Origin: Pachyseris speciosa
Taxonomy: Eukaryota > Cnidaria > Anthozoa > Scleractinia > Pachyseridae
Direction: 5' to 3'
DNA length: 64,000 nt
NCBI GenBank assembly: GCA_016490735.1
Contig: JAEMWC010000379.1
Span: 253,501-317,500 of the forward strand
The translations under genes and the position numbers were made by a program. Below are positions 33,305 to 45,143 of the stretch, piece by piece. The notes beneath the pieces were generated by a model. That model saw nothing but the letters and a program-made list of their open reading frames with translations. It was not told where the DNA came from and made no database searches. Numbering within the stretch: position 1 is the stretch's first letter; every line of letters begins with the position of its first letter.

Positions 33305-34128
33305 TGATTCCTGGGAAGGCTGATTTAAAGTCTAATCTTGGACCCGAAAAAGAAGGCTATAAATTGTTACGCCCTCCCCATACGCACACCACACGGAAGA
33401 TAAATATAGCCATTGAAAGGCCGAGAAAAATACTGTTGAAATGTTTTCATGTGTTTATTGACTGCATTTAGTCTTGCAAATTTTACTTAACAGTTAACAA
33501 ATGATTTCTCTATATATTTATACAAGCTTAGCAGTTCTGCTCAAATACAAATCTTTAAGTAAACATATTCAGTTTTGTCTTTGAACTCCTTGCCCAGCCT
33601 TTCAACAATACCACTGAAAAAAATACACTAAATTCCTAGGAATGATGGTTAAAATGTAAATAGCGCTCTCCATTTCAGTTCCAGAGTTAAGATACTAACG
33701 GGAAAATGGTTAAACCCATCCCTTGAAATGGCTGCTGATTGTGCTTAAAAGCTATAGTAGATTATCCCACTGCTCGATCACTCGTGTATGTTCTAAAGTG
33801 GTCTTACATATAAGCACGCGAATACTACGTATTTGATCTTCTATTTTCCTGTCTTACAGAATACTTAAATTTCCGATGCACATGGCATTTTGCGAGTCGT
33901 AATTATTTTACATTTTCCAATCTATTCGGCTACGCTAATGTTTATCATATGAGAAAGATTAAAAACGTTCTTGAAATCGAGATCACGCAAACGCCGTACG
34001 TTTTTGGTACAAAACTAAAAATGTTTGTAAATAAAGAAGCCAAAGTAACAGTAAAAAGATAACGCAGAAATCATTAATGGAGAGTTAAAAGTCCATTGCC
34101 CAACGGTACGTTAACTTCATTGCGTCGC
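33305..34128. other. GPCR copy 3 downstream flank
   Basis: Unit sequence without a gene. It holds a second internal copy of the CAACAATAC-ATTCCTAGGAATGATGG segment (33600-33650), as at 19247, so this unit has an extra partial duplication. Confidence 0.5.
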
Positions 34129-35031
34129 TTATGACGGTTGAATCTCATTTGCCGGAAGAGTTTCACGACAAAATATTATGCGCTTGAATCCTTCTTGGAA
34201 GTTTGTGCTGCGAAAAGCGTACAAAATAGGATTAAGGCATAAGCTAGAAAACAATATAAACTTAAACACCGTTTCAAGTGTTTGTATCTTTTCGCCATCA
34301 CTCAAAATCATAACTGTTTCATAAACTACAACAGGTCCATAACCAATAACAAAGCCAGCAGTTGCCAGGATAAATGTGATCACAAGTTTCTTTTTCTCAG
34401 CGCTTCTGTCTTGGTCAGCAGTATCTGTGGCACATATTGTTTGGGTAAAGTACAGTCCTTTGATTAAGGATCCATAACAGAAAAGAAATATTGCTAATGG
34501 TATGTAAGTGCTAACTAGGCACATTATGATGAAATAAAAATAGGCGACTTCCTTGTGAGCAAGAACACACTTGGAGGATGTTTTGCTCCCATGCAGTAAA
34601 AAGGCCATTGGGAAACAGAAGAGAATACTTGAGATCCAAACAGTAGCTATGGCCCGCTTGATGTTGCCTTGGTTCAACCGTAGTCCTGTTCTGAAAGGCT
34701 TCAGTAAAGCATGATATCTTTCCACCGCTAGTAACGTCAGAGTAAACGATGAAAGAAAAATGGGGATGCTACTGATAGCTGTAAACTTACAAAAGAATTC
34801 TCTATGGCTATCATCAAGGTTGGCAAGTGAAGCGAAAATAGAGAATACTGGTAAAAGAATGGCTAAAACATTGCTGACAGCTAAGTTTGCTAGCAGGTAA
34901 TTAGTTGTTGTATGCATCTGCCGTGTTTTGTGAATGATGCGGATCACCAACACGTTTCCGATAAAACCAGTGATAAAAAATGGAAGAACTGCCAATGGAA
35001 GGATGAACCCCAAACTACTGGTATCGGTCAT
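34129..35031 (-). CDS. class A (rhodopsin-like) GPCR, copy 3, intact 300 residues
   Basis: A single-exon seven-helix receptor in the plasma membrane. The N-terminus is very short (8 residues before TM1), with no signal peptide. Landmarks: N26 in GNVLV (TM1), NYLLANLAVSN in TM2, C81 and C155 (likely disulfide), E104-R105-Y106 after TM3, P178 in TM5, CYGSLIKGLYF, GYGP (230-233) in place of the usual CWxP in TM6, NPILY (267-271) in TM7, then helix 8 (GFKRIIFC). TM2 has Asn54 where most class A receptors and copies 1, 2 and 4 have Asp. The TM2 pattern (TTTNYLLANLAV) recalls peptide-type receptors, but no ligand can be named. Neighbours are paralogues on the same strand. Confidence 0.93.
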   Translation of the reverse strand: MTDTSSLGFILPLAVLPFFITGFIGNVLVIRIIHKTRQMHTTTNYLLANLAVSNVLAILLPVFSIFASLANLDDSHREFFCKFTAISSIPIFLSSFTLTLLAVERYHALLKPFRTGLRLNQGNIKRAIATVWISSILFCFPMAFLLHGSKTSSKCVLAHKEVAYFYFIIMCLVSTYIPLAIFLFCYGSLIKGLYFTQTICATDTADQDRSAEKKKLVITFILATAGFVIGYGPVVVYETVMILSDGEKIQTLETVFKFILFSSLCLNPILYAFRSTNFQEGFKRIIFCRETLPANEIQPS

Positions 35032-35220
35032 GATGCAGCCTGGTCAGGTTTTTCTCCTCTTCAGTTACCGCCAAGGGAAAATGTAAACTGCTCAAAGATC
35101 ACCTGGTAACAGCTTTCCGTGTAAGTTCGCAAGAGTGCATACATTACTCCCAACCAGACGTTTTCTGTAGTTACGAAGCCGGCTGATTATTAAGTAATTT
35201 GAAGTTTCGCTGACAAGCTT
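35032..35220 (-). promoter_or_regulatory. conserved upstream block of GPCR copy 3
   Basis: The box CCAGGTGATCTTTG (coding strand, 35093-35106) stands 62 bp above the ATG and contains an E-box-like CAGGTG. Further up is CTTAATAATCAG (about 35180-35195). Both recur at the same place in all receptor copies. Conservation may reflect recent duplication, so the promoter role is inference. Confidence 0.4.
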
Positions 35221-37439
35221 ATTACTGTTTTCCACAGAGCAGATTAGCATTAGTTACAGATATTACGGTGTAATACGAATTGACGGAGGTGCAGCTCTAA
35301 AAGGTAGTTTTATTAAAATCGACTCTCACAAAAACATTATCCTGATTGTTTAAAGAGAGCAACTAGAAATGACTTCGACAATCCTTTCCCACTGTCTTCG
35401 TCTCAAAATAAAAGAAATAAACACACAAGTAAAGAACTAGAAAAAAACCTTTTTCCCTAATATGAACAGAGGCTAAAGGGAAGATAATAATCATTCCGGC
35501 TGAAAGCAGGTTGTGCGTGGACTGTTTTGCATTTCTGACAGCTCAAAAGCGGCTAATTTAAGGACGTTGACGTCGACCTACACGGGCTTAACATAACATA
35601 CTTTGTCATCGCATTCTAGTCAGGAATAATGTCTTCAATTCGATGTAAACAGAATTCACTATAAATTTTACTACATACTTTTATTTATTTAATTACTTAT
35701 TTATTTATTTATCTATTTATTTATTTTGGCAATCTAGTGTTGGCTGGTTTAGGCCGGAGCGGGATCCTGGGAGAGGTGAACAGCTACCTTTCGTCTTGCA
35801 CCTTGCCGAAAAATATCAATCATTCCTAAGCCGTCCCGAGCATTCGTGAACGTAGCTTGACTCAATTGCCTACTCCAAAAACGATGAAGAGACTGGTATT
35901 AGTGAAGGATCGTTCGGGTAGGCGGATGGTCACAAATATGTCACTTTTCGGCGTTTTCAAAGCAAGTGGCGTTGGTCTGTGAAGCAGAATTAGCAAGCGA
36001 AAAGCTCCGGAACTTGAAAACACCCCCCTCCCCCCCCCCCCCCCCCAAAATGAAATGTTTGCTGTCTACTCAAACGATCCCACAATCCTTCACTAGTACC
36101 AGTCCCCACACTCAGCCCCGAAAACGTTTCGGGTCCGAAGTACCATTTACATGCACTAGGTCCATTACCAGAAATTCGATTTCTAATATTTCGAATAATC
36201 TTTTAAGAAAGCTCGCTATAAAATTGAGATATACATTTAACTAGTTTGCCCAAATAGAAAAGCGAATTGAAAAATTCTTCACCGTCCCGAAATATTTTCT
36301 GGAGTTTTGAAAAACGCACGCCTCACCCGCGACATCTTCTCAAAAAAAATAAATACATACATAAATGAACAACTATGATAAAAAATTCCAGAGTATGAAC
36401 CGAGGCTAAAGGGAAGATAATAAGCATTCTTAAAGCAGGTTGTCCGTGGATTGTTTTGCGTTGCTGACAGCTCTGAGCCGGCTAATTTAACTGAGGACAT
36501 TGATGCCGAATAACACCGATTTGATAGACAATTTCCAGAATATGAACCCACGTTAAAGAAAAAATAATACCCATTCTGAGAGCAGGTTGTCCTTGAACTG
36601 TTTTGCATTGCTGACAGCTCAGATCTAAAGCTAATTTTAGGACGCATAATCACGGGTTTAATATAACGCACTTTGTTATTGCACTCCCGTTAGGAAGAAT
36701 GTCTTCGATTCGATTCGATTCAATTCGAGAATTCACTATATAAATGTTACTATATACTTTTATTCATTTATTTATTTATTTATTTATTTTTAATCAGTAT
36801 GGTGTTGTCTGGTTTAGGAGGTGCGAAAGGGGTAAGCAGCTACCTTTGATCTTACCGCTTGCTGAAAAATGTCAATCATTCCCAAACCGTAGAGGGTTTG
36901 AGTGGTCTTAATAAGTTTAACGAAAGTTAATCTCCTATCCAAAGTATTGGTTTGCCTTGTCCAGCGGTTAGCAAAGGATCCACTCTGGGAAATAAGAAAA
37001 GAAGAACTTAGGTACGAGATTACTCTCTCGGAAGAAGACCATTCTCGTCCCCAGAGCCCTCCGTGTCTCTTAGCCGGGTGGACCAATGAGCAGATGTATT
37101 CTTTACGGTAAAGTTTCCGTTTTCGGCCACAATTACATGTTGTCGAGAACTTGGTCACAATTTAATTGCCTTGGAACTACATGGCTTAAAGTGCGTTATC
37201 GGCAAATAAAGTTGTTGCTTTTATTATCTTTTTTTGAATTTCAAATGATAAGAGGGTTATTGAATTTCTACGCAATTTTGCGACTGCTTAACTTGCAGCC
37301 ATAAAAGATGGATCTACTGCCGTTCATGAGATGCACATATTGACATTAATTTTTAGAACTCAACAGTGTGTCACATTGAGAAGTGTTTTTCTCTTATGTA
37401 GATCAATCCCTTGAGACAGTGATCGCAAAATGGCGGGCT
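35221..37439. other. long unit spacer, no gene
   Basis: Partial repeats of the receptor upstream region: at 36340-36640 the phrases AATTCCAGAGTATGAACCGAGG and GAGAGCAGGTTGTCC recur. A poly-C run of about 18 is at 36028-36045. 36800-37440 matches 30550-31160. No supported CDS. Confidence 0.5.
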
Positions 37440-38960
37440 GTTCTTGATATTGGTCATTTTGCTTGTTTTGTTTTAGTATCGAATCTACCCCGTTAAGCGT
37501 GTAAGCTTTACTCAACGGTCTAATATCGAAATAAAAAATAAACGTGTTCTGTAAGCTATACTAGTATTTGCGTATCACATCAAGTATCCACGATACTCCC
37601 TGGGAGATAAAAAAAAAACCTGATCTTTTTGCTGCCGTCACGGTCGTAGCGAACCTATAGGCTCGTAGGCCCAGGCCCACATCTAAAGTTTTCAGCCTGC
37701 CTGTCCTATATATTATTTTGCCGTTGTGAGAGATAAACAATTTCCTGAAATTCTTCGCGAACGTTATAAAAAGGAAATGCAATCTATCAACGTATTTGCA
37801 ATGGGGCAAAGACTTGGAACAACCTCCCTAAATTTATAAGATTGATCACGGACCTTACCCAATTTAAAACTGCCCTAGCAAACTTCTTAAACAACAGTCA
37901 ACCACTCTGTAAGGGTAAGATTACGAAAGCAAGGGAAAAACTTAGGAACCCGCAGGCTATAAAAAGTGCTACCGACAATCGTACAGCGGTTACACATGGC
38001 AAGACAGCGAAGCTCCCGGGAAGAGATGGCGACGCGGAACCATCGATGGTTTCTTGTAGGCATAGTTGTTTTTTTTTTCTCAAATTTGTGTGCGCGGTAA
38101 AGGGGAGTTCAGATCATATTCATTCAAGGCAAATAAAATGGCCATTTCTTGCTTGGGGAATACTGGATTATGAAAATTTTGGTTTTGGTTCAAAATTACG
38201 GTAAAATTCAGAGTATATATCTTGACTGCACAAACCCTTTTCGAGTCTGAGAAATGCATGACTGAAATGGCGTTTTAGAGGTAAAACAAAATTTCCCGGG
38301 GGAGCCGACTTCTACCGAGAGGCGACGTTCGATGAGCGACCCAAAGCAGTCTGCAGATTTCCTTTTTCGATTCACAGGATAACCAGTCGGATAGTTTATT
38401 TAAGGGTCTATCCGTCCGTCGAACTTCCCGATTCAGAAGAAACACAAATAGCCGACATTGAAGATGATCGGGTTAGGCATATTCACAGAATTTTTTGTCT
38501 TACTGATGGTGAGTTTGGTGTTTTTTATCGATTTTATATTTTCATTTGCTTTAGCAAATAAAGAATACGGGACTCATTATGAGTCTAAACGTCGTATTTA
38601 GCGCCATAAAACGTCAATACTTTTCAATGCAAATGGCGTTTTTTAGTCCCGAACTGAAGCGAAGAAAACCACTACGACTCGTTTCCGCGGTATTGGTAAA
38701 TACACCATTAGCGAACCTAAAATATGCTTTGAAAGTTATTTCCCTCCCAAAAGACGTCTCTGGCTGCGAGAAGTTTACTTCATAATAAAATATGTACCCT
38801 TAACTCACAAAATGTGAACAGTAAAAAAAAGAACTAACAAGGAAATGCAATCGTTCTGACCGAAAGACTAATTTTTTTACCCAGGCATCTGCAACTGCGG
38901 GAACTCTATGAGCAAAGTTCTCGTGCAAATGCAAATTATGCACGTGCAATTTGATTGATG
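37440..38960. repeat. unit spacer block, copy 2
   Basis: As copy 1. The exon-like piece is 38378-38508, with acceptor TTCACAG, donor GTGAGT (38509) and a 46-nt gap ending TTTGCTTTAG (38554). The following frame keeps FFSPELKRRKPLR but shifts after it. No whole gene. Confidence 0.5.
37800..37919 (+). pseudogene. LINE C-terminal scrap inside the spacer
   Basis: The plus strand reads NGAKTWNNLPKFIRLITDL, then TQFKTALANFLNNSQPL, the closing motif of many LINE ORF2 proteins. The other spacer copies (about 32015, 56705, 63305) have a short unrelated 30-bp segment at the same place, so one version is derived. Confidence 0.55.
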
Positions 38961-39002
38961 GAAGTCAAAACAGATTGTACTTCTTGCTTTTCAACAATAC
39001 AT

Positions 39003-39132
39003 CAGGGGCCGGTTCCTAAAAAGAGTAATAACTTTATTTCAGGGATAAATATGCTTTATTCCAATAGGTATTCCTGGAATAAGGCAGATTTATCCCTGGA
39101 ATAGAGTTATTACACCTTTCAGGAACCGGCCA
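39003..39132. repeat. palindromic MITE (GGCCGGTTCCT family), copy 3
   Basis: Same position relative to the receptor as copy 2, so both descend from one insertion before unit duplication. The right flank keeps ATATAAAC, as in the empty site at 57963. Confidence 0.85.
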
Positions 39133-39634
39133 TGCAGAGATATAAACTCCTACTGATTACTGGCGATCTCCATTTCAGTGCCAAATGTGAAATACTAACG
39201 GAAAAATGGTTAACCCCATCCCCTGAAATGACTGCTCATTGCACTTAAGAGCTATAGTAGATTAGCCCATTGCTCGATCACTCGTGTACGTTTTAAAGTG
39301 TTCTTTCATATAAGCACGCGAATACTACGTATTTGATGTTCTATTTTCCTGTCTTACAGAACACTTATATTTCAAATGTACATGGTATTTTTGCGAGTCG
39401 TAACTATTTTACATTTTCCGATCTATTCGGCTATGCTAAATAAATGTTTATCATATAAAAAAGATTTAAAACGTTCTTGAAATCGAGATCATGCAATGGC
39501 GGTAAGTTTTTGGTACAAAACCAAAAATGTTTGTGAATAAAGAAGCTAAGGTAACAGTAAAAAGATAACGTAGAAGCCATTAAAGGAGAGTTAAAAGTCC
39601 ATTGCCCAACGGTACGTTGACTTCATTGCGTCGC
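39133..39634. other. GPCR copy 4 downstream flank
   Basis: Unit sequence, no gene. Matches 33690-34128 and 58020-58488. Confidence 0.5.
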
Positions 39635-40522
39635 TTATGACAGTTGAATCTCATTTGGCGGTGGAGGTTCACGACAAAATATTATGCGCTTGAATCCTTC
39701 TTTGAAGTTTGCACTGCGAAAAGCGTACAAAATAGGATTAAGGCATAAGCTATAAAAGAATATAATCTTAAACACAATTCGAAGTGTGTGTGTCTGTTTA
39801 CCATCGCTCAAAATCCTAACTGTTTCACAAACTACAACAGGTCCATAACCAATCACAAACCCAGCAGTTGCCAGAATAAATGTGATCACAAGCTTCTTTT
39901 TCTCAGCGCTTCTGTCTTCTTCAGTGTCTGCAGCACATACTGTGTGGGTAAAGTACAGTCCTTTGATTAAGGATCCATAACAGAAAAGAAATACTGTTAA
40001 TGGTATGTAAACGGTAACAAGACACATTAAGATTAAATAAAAATAGGTGACTTCCTTGTGAACAGGAACACACTTGGAGGATGTTTTGCTCCAATCCAGT
40101 AAAAAGGCGCTTGGGGAAAAGAAGAGAATACTCGAGATCCAAACAGCAGTGATGACCCGCTTGATATTTTCTTGGTTCAACCGTAGTTCTGTTCTGAAAG
40201 GCTTCAGTAAAGCATGATATCTTTCCACCGCTAGTAACGTCAGAGTAAACGATGAAACCAAACTTGGAATGCTACTGACATTTGTAAACTTACAAAAGAA
40301 GCCTTTGTGGTTGGGAAGTTGAGAGAAAATAGAGAATACTGGTAAAAAAACAATGGTTAAAACATCGCTGACAGCTAAGTTTGCTAGCAGGTAATTAGTT
40401 GTTGTGTGCATCTGCCGTGTTTTGTGAATGATGCGGATCACCAATACATTTCCAATGAAACCAGTGATACATGGAAGGGCTGCCAATAACAGGTTGAACT
40501 CTAAACTATTGGTATCGGTCAT
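39635..40522 (-). CDS. class A (rhodopsin-like) GPCR, copy 4, intact 295 residues
   Basis: Seven-helix receptor, single exon, very short N-terminus (MTDTNSLEF). Landmarks: N25 (TM1), D53 (LAVSD, the usual TM2 Asp is kept), C77, ERY at 100-102, C151 in loop 2, GYGP at 225-228, NPILY at 262-266, helix 8 FKEGFKRIIFC. It is five residues shorter than copies 3 and 6, lacking residues in TM1 and in the first extracellular loop (QLPNHKGFFC instead of LANLDDSH...). Of the three intact genes this one has the most conventional motif set. Ligand unknown. Confidence 0.93.
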   Translation of the reverse strand: MTDTNSLEFNLLLAALPCITGFIGNVLVIRIIHKTRQMHTTTNYLLANLAVSDVLTIVFLPVFSIFSQLPNHKGFFCKFTNVSSIPSLVSSFTLTLLAVERYHALLKPFRTELRLNQENIKRVITAVWISSILFFSPSAFLLDWSKTSSKCVPVHKEVTYFYLILMCLVTVYIPLTVFLFCYGSLIKGLYFTHTVCAADTEEDRSAEKKKLVITFILATAGFVIGYGPVVVCETVRILSDGKQTHTLRIVFKIIFFYSLCLNPILYAFRSANFKEGFKRIIFCREPPPPNEIQLS

Positions 40523-40710
40523 GATGCAGCCTGATCAGCTTTTTCTGCTCATCAGTTATCAAGCGATGTAGTGAAAAATGTAAGCTGCTCAAAGATCACC
40601 TGGTAACCGCTTTCCCCGTTAGTTAGCAAGACTGCATATATTACTCCAAACCAGACGTTTTCTATAGTTACGAAGTCGATTATTAAGTAACTTAAGGTTT
40701 AGCTGACAAG
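40523..40710 (-). promoter_or_regulatory. conserved upstream block of GPCR copy 4
   Basis: CCAGGTGATCTTTG (coding strand, 40590-40603) is 68 bp above the ATG. The AATAATCGACTTCG word is at about 40672-40686. Confidence 0.4.
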
Positions 40711-40739
40711 CTTATTGGTGGTTTTCGCACAGTGTTTAA

Positions 40740-41072
40740 GAACAATTGTAAAATTCATTAATAATTTATAAGACTAACGACCAATCTACGGGTAGTATTT
40801 GAGTCACATGTATACCTCTCTAAACCCCAATAAAAATTATTAACTTTCACAAAGGGTTCCTGCTCCGCTAATTAGTATGCCTTAACTTTCATACAGATCT
40901 CTACTGATTAACATTACAAACACGACAAACACAATCTATTGTTTCATTTCACAAGTAACATAAAATATTCGCGTCCGACCTTTAAGGACTTTAAAACGGC
41001 TAGCCTGCGGCTCGCCGTTTTAACTGCCCATAAAGGTCTCCCGCCATATTTTATGTATTACTTACAGACTCA
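40740..41072. mobile_element. insertion with MITE-like inverted core
   Basis: Present only in this unit. Other units read straight from GTTTAAG/CAGTTAAG into TTACAGACATTAATGCG. Within it, 40965-41075 is an imperfect inverted repeat (AGTAACATAAAATATT...TTAAAACGGC, mirrored by GCCGTTTTAA...AATATTTTATG..TTACT). Confidence 0.6.
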
Positions 41073-42742
41073 TTAATGCGAATTGACGACTGAGGTGCAA
41101 TTCTCAGTGGTAGTTTTATTAAAATCGACCATCTCAAAAACATTCTTGTGATCATTATTTAAAAGCGAGAAACTAGAAATGAATTCGACTATCCTTTCCC
41201 ACAGTCTTCTTCTCAAAGTAAAAGAAATAAATCCACAATCAATTCAATGAACAATTACAAAGAAAAACGAAAACATTTTCCCTAATATGGAGAGAGGCTA
41301 AAGTGAAGATAATAATCATTCCGGCTGAAAGCAGGTTGTGCGTGGACTGTTTTGCATTTCTTACAGCTCAGAGGCGGCTAATTTAAAGACATTGATGCCG
41401 ACCTACACGGGCTTAATATAACACACTTTGTCATAACATTCTCGTTATGAAGAATGTTTTCAATTCGATGTGAACAGAATTCACTACAAATATTATCATA
41501 TACTGTTATTTGTTTCTTTTCTTTTTTTTTTTCAATATATAATGGATATTTTTTCAATGTATATTTGTTTCTTTTTTACTTTGGCTTCCCACTTTCGTTA
41601 GCTTTCACAGTTATTAAGGCAGCCATTACTCTTTTTATAATTTCATTTTGTTTATTGTAACTTGTTCTGTTAGGAGAAGGGTAATAAACTTGTTGTTGTC
41701 AATCTAGTGTTGGCTGGTTTAGGCCGGAGCGGGGTCCCGGGATGGGTAAGTATCTAACTTTGAACTTGCACCTTGCCGAAAAATGACAATCATTCCTAAA
41801 CCGTCATGAGCATGCGTAAACGTTGCTCGACTCCCCACTCTAAGAACCCACTCTAAGAACAATGACAAGATTGCTACTAGTAAACGATTGTGAAATCGTT
41901 TGGGTAGGCGAAAGATGCCAAACACGTCATTTTTCGGCATTTTGAAAGCCAATAGCGTTGGTCTGTGAAGAAGAATTAACAAGAGCAAAGCTCCGGGCTA
42001 TGAGAACACCAAAAAATTAAATGTCTGCTATCTTCCGTCTACCCAAATGGTGCCCAATCCTTCACTATTACTAGTCTCCTCGTCGTTTTTTGAGAGAGCA
42101 ATTCAATGTCGTATCCGGTCTTCGTTACCCTTGTCCAGCGGTTTGCAAACGAGCAACGCTGAATGGTTCTGGAGCGCGTTTCTCAGTCGCGAAAACGTCA
42201 GTTTCGGGTCCGAAGTACCATTTTACACGCACTACGTCCATTACCAGAAATTCGATTTCTAATATTTCGAATAATCTTTTAAGAAAGCTCGCTATAAAAT
42301 TGAGATATACATTTAACTAGTTTGCACAACAAGCCAGTACGAATCGATAGAAAAGCGACTTGAAAAATACTTTTCGGTTCAGAAACATTTTCTGGAGTTT
42401 TGAGAAACGCACGCCTCACCCGAGAGTACGAAAAGATCGGACTTCCGCTTGAGTTGCACATGCTTTGTCCTTTTGCCAAATATATGATCAAATCCATTGT
42501 TTCATCTTGTGTTTATGTTTTCCAAAAAAAAGAACAATAATCAAAATTCTAGACCTACCAGATCTTCTGACGAGGGTCGCTCGATTGTCTGAGCGTGGGC
42601 AACAAGGAACGAAGAATCGAGGTACGAGCTTGGTCTCTCAGAAGATCATTCAGGTGACCTGATCCCTCCGTACCCCTTAGCCGTGTGGACCGGCCAGTGA
42701 CTAGAATGATCTATTCTTAAGCGTATACCGTTTCTATTTGTT

Positions 42743-42778
<36 letters not shown>

Positions 42779-43200
42779 GTTGTTTTGCCAAGATTACGTG
42801 TTATTGGGACCATGGTTGCAAATTAAGTGCTGTGGCCATGATTTGCGCTGGAAACACATGGTTTTAAATGAATTGTTTCGTTTTAATTTCAAATTATAAG
42901 AAGATTGCTGAATTTTTCTATGTAGTTTTCTGACTGTTTAACTTGCAGCCTTAAAAAGTGGATCCACTACAGTTCATGAGATGCACATATTGACATCAAT
43001 TTTTAGAAGTGAAGAGTGGGCCACATTGAGCGGTGTTTCTCTGTCATGCAGATCAATCCCTTTAGACAGTGATCGCCAAATGGCATGCTGTTCTTCATAG
43101 AGAAGTCAAATGGAAAGTTTGAATAAAAATTGTGAAGCTTTTAAACCCCTGACTTTAAAAGCCATTCTCCATTCTAAAGATTAGAGAAGGATGTGTTGTA
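41073..43200. other. unit spacer, no gene; (GTT)n microsatellite
   Basis: Matches 35290-36260 in part (AGGCCGGAGCGGG, ATTCGATTTCTAATATTTCG). 42430-42600 is the continuous version of the site interrupted at 21183-22959. (GTT)n is at 42741-42783. 42790-43200 is a partial copy of the 1-kb repeat. Confidence 0.5.
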
Positions 43201-43494
43201 AATATGATGCCACTGTTCAGTACTGAGAAACTTTGCTTGTTGGTGCATTCAGGCATTTACCTCCCTCTATCAAAGTGAATGAACATGGGACAATAGAACA
43301 GACTAGTTAGTACAGAATGAGAATGTTTGTATCAAGTTGACTAGTCATGCTTTGGGGAATTCTGTTTGCTTGTAATATTGAGGTTGTTTCTATTTAGAGA
43401 TCTCCAAAAACGTGGCTTTTATGGAAGCACTTTACAATGATCTGTCTTGTTAGATGCATTACTGTAGTTAAAAATAGTAGTGGTGGTGATGATG

Positions 43495-43528
<34 letters not shown>

Positions 43529-44047
43529 CAATGGTTTAATATTCATAATTCCGTTGTTCCTTTGGAAGGTGCTCACATGCACATAACAATCAAAATGAAA
43601 ATAAACTGAAAACGCACGAGAAAAATAACTATCAAATTAAAAGATAAAAATTATTAGTAACAGGACCTCTGTGGTTCATTTGGTCTGTGATCTCTCTGAT
43701 CAAACCAGTGTTTGAGAAAATTCCACTCCTACTGAATCTACACCCTAAACAATTTCCTACCTCATGTGATGATTAATAATCTTCATTATGATTCAAGGTC
43801 GCTGTTCAAAATGGAGTCTAAGTAACAGGAAGGCGATGAGAGGGAGATATAATAAATACTATCCTGGGCAAAATTGTCTGGGACACTTTCAGAAAAATAG
43901 TTTAGAAGGTTATTTAAATAACCTGTCGCAGGTCATATGCGTGAAATGAGGACAATCCAAAGGAAACAGGATCGAAAAACAAGACATTATAACAATTAAT
44001 GCTCTTAGTTTTGCTAAGGGAGTAAAATTTAACCTAAAAGCAACCTA
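43201..44047. other. non-coding; trinucleotide microsatellite
   Basis: A (GAT)n-(GAC)n tract at about 43478-43528. No gene. Confidence 0.5.
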
Positions 44048-44092
44048 GTTCCCAGGGCTTTTTCCCCAAGTGACGGGAAAAGCCCTGGGAAC
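44048..44092. repeat. short perfect hairpin
   Basis: GTTCCCAGGGCTTTTTCCC and GGGAAAAGCCCTGGGAAC form an 18-bp stem with one extra base. Possibly a very short MITE. Confidence 0.75.
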
Positions 44093-44129
44093 GAGCTTGA
44101 CCTACAAGTCGAAATTAGCAAGTTCTGAT

Positions 44130-44470
44130 CTCAGCTCTTCGACTGATCTGGTCACCTGCCCCACTTAAGGACATTATCTTATGCGGAAGGTCGCGAGTTC
44201 AAACCCCGGCCAGTTCAATACTCAGGGTCAAGCTCTTTAAATAATTGAGGAGAAAGTGCTGTATGACATCTACAAATGGTTAGACTTTCTAGCTTTCTCG
44301 GATAAGGGCGATAAGCCGTAAGCCCCTTCTCAAAGCTCTTTATAATTGATTCTGGGAGACGATAAAGAACCACTGGGACGTAATGAACCCTGGCTGTGAC
44401 CACCTCTTGTGTCTAACCTAACTCATAGCACGAGTTGTGTAGGCAACCCTATATGTGGGGAAGTAGCTCC
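44130..44470 (+). mobile_element. SINE relative of 31157-31627, diverged
   Basis: B-box-like GAGTTCAAACCCC at 44190-44205. The body shares AATTGAGGAGAAAGTGCTG, ATGGTTAGACTTTCTAG, AAAGAACCACT and TGTGACCACC with the complement of the other copy. The 5' half of the tRNA head is eroded. Confidence 0.75.
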
Positions 44471-45143
44471 TGTTCAGGATTTTCCTACAATACAGTGATT
44501 ACTGCAATAGCAATAGTAACAAAATATTTATATAGCGCTATTTGTCCATGGTGCTTTACATTAAAAAAGATATTTAAAAAGCCAAAAATCCTACAATATT
44601 ACATCAATAAGTTAGAAATCATCAACTGTATTGAAAAAGGTTTAGTAAACTAAAGTGAAGTGAATACTGATAAGCTTAAGAAGGGCGCTCTCTATTTCAG
44701 TGCCAGAGGTGAGATCTGACCAACGGATAACATTGGAAATAATCCCATGAAATAGATAGTCCTTTCAATAAAAAGCTATAGAATTCATGCGCATTGTTTG
44801 CTCGTGTACGTTTCAAAGTGGTCTTACATAAGCACGGAAATACTACGTAACTATGTAATCTTCTATTTTGTTGTCTTATAGCAACCTTACGTTTCGAATG
44901 CGCATGGTATTTTATGCGAGTCGTAAGTATTTTACATTTTATGATCTATTTGCTTATGCCAATTATTATCAAACTAATAACATCTTCAAATCAGTTTCAC
45001 GAAATGGCTGTAAGCTTTCGGTGAATTTTAATTAGCTCAAACCAAAAACGGCTATAAATATAGAACATAACTCGCGGGAAAAAAATGGATAAATCGTTGG
45101 TGTTACTAGTCCATTCACGGCTCAGCAGTTGATTTCGATGCGG
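44471..45143. other. GPCR copy 5 downstream flank
   Basis: Unit sequence from about 44670 (CTATTTCAGTGCCAGAGGTGAG). No gene. Confidence 0.5.

Noticed and set aside
34282..34467. Plus-strand frame antisense to the receptor, seen in several copies
   Set aside because: It is conserved only because the receptor codons beneath it are; it is the shadow of ICL3-TM6.
36028..36045. Poly-C run as a structural or regulatory motif
   Set aside because: A single homopolymer in one unit only; probably slippage.
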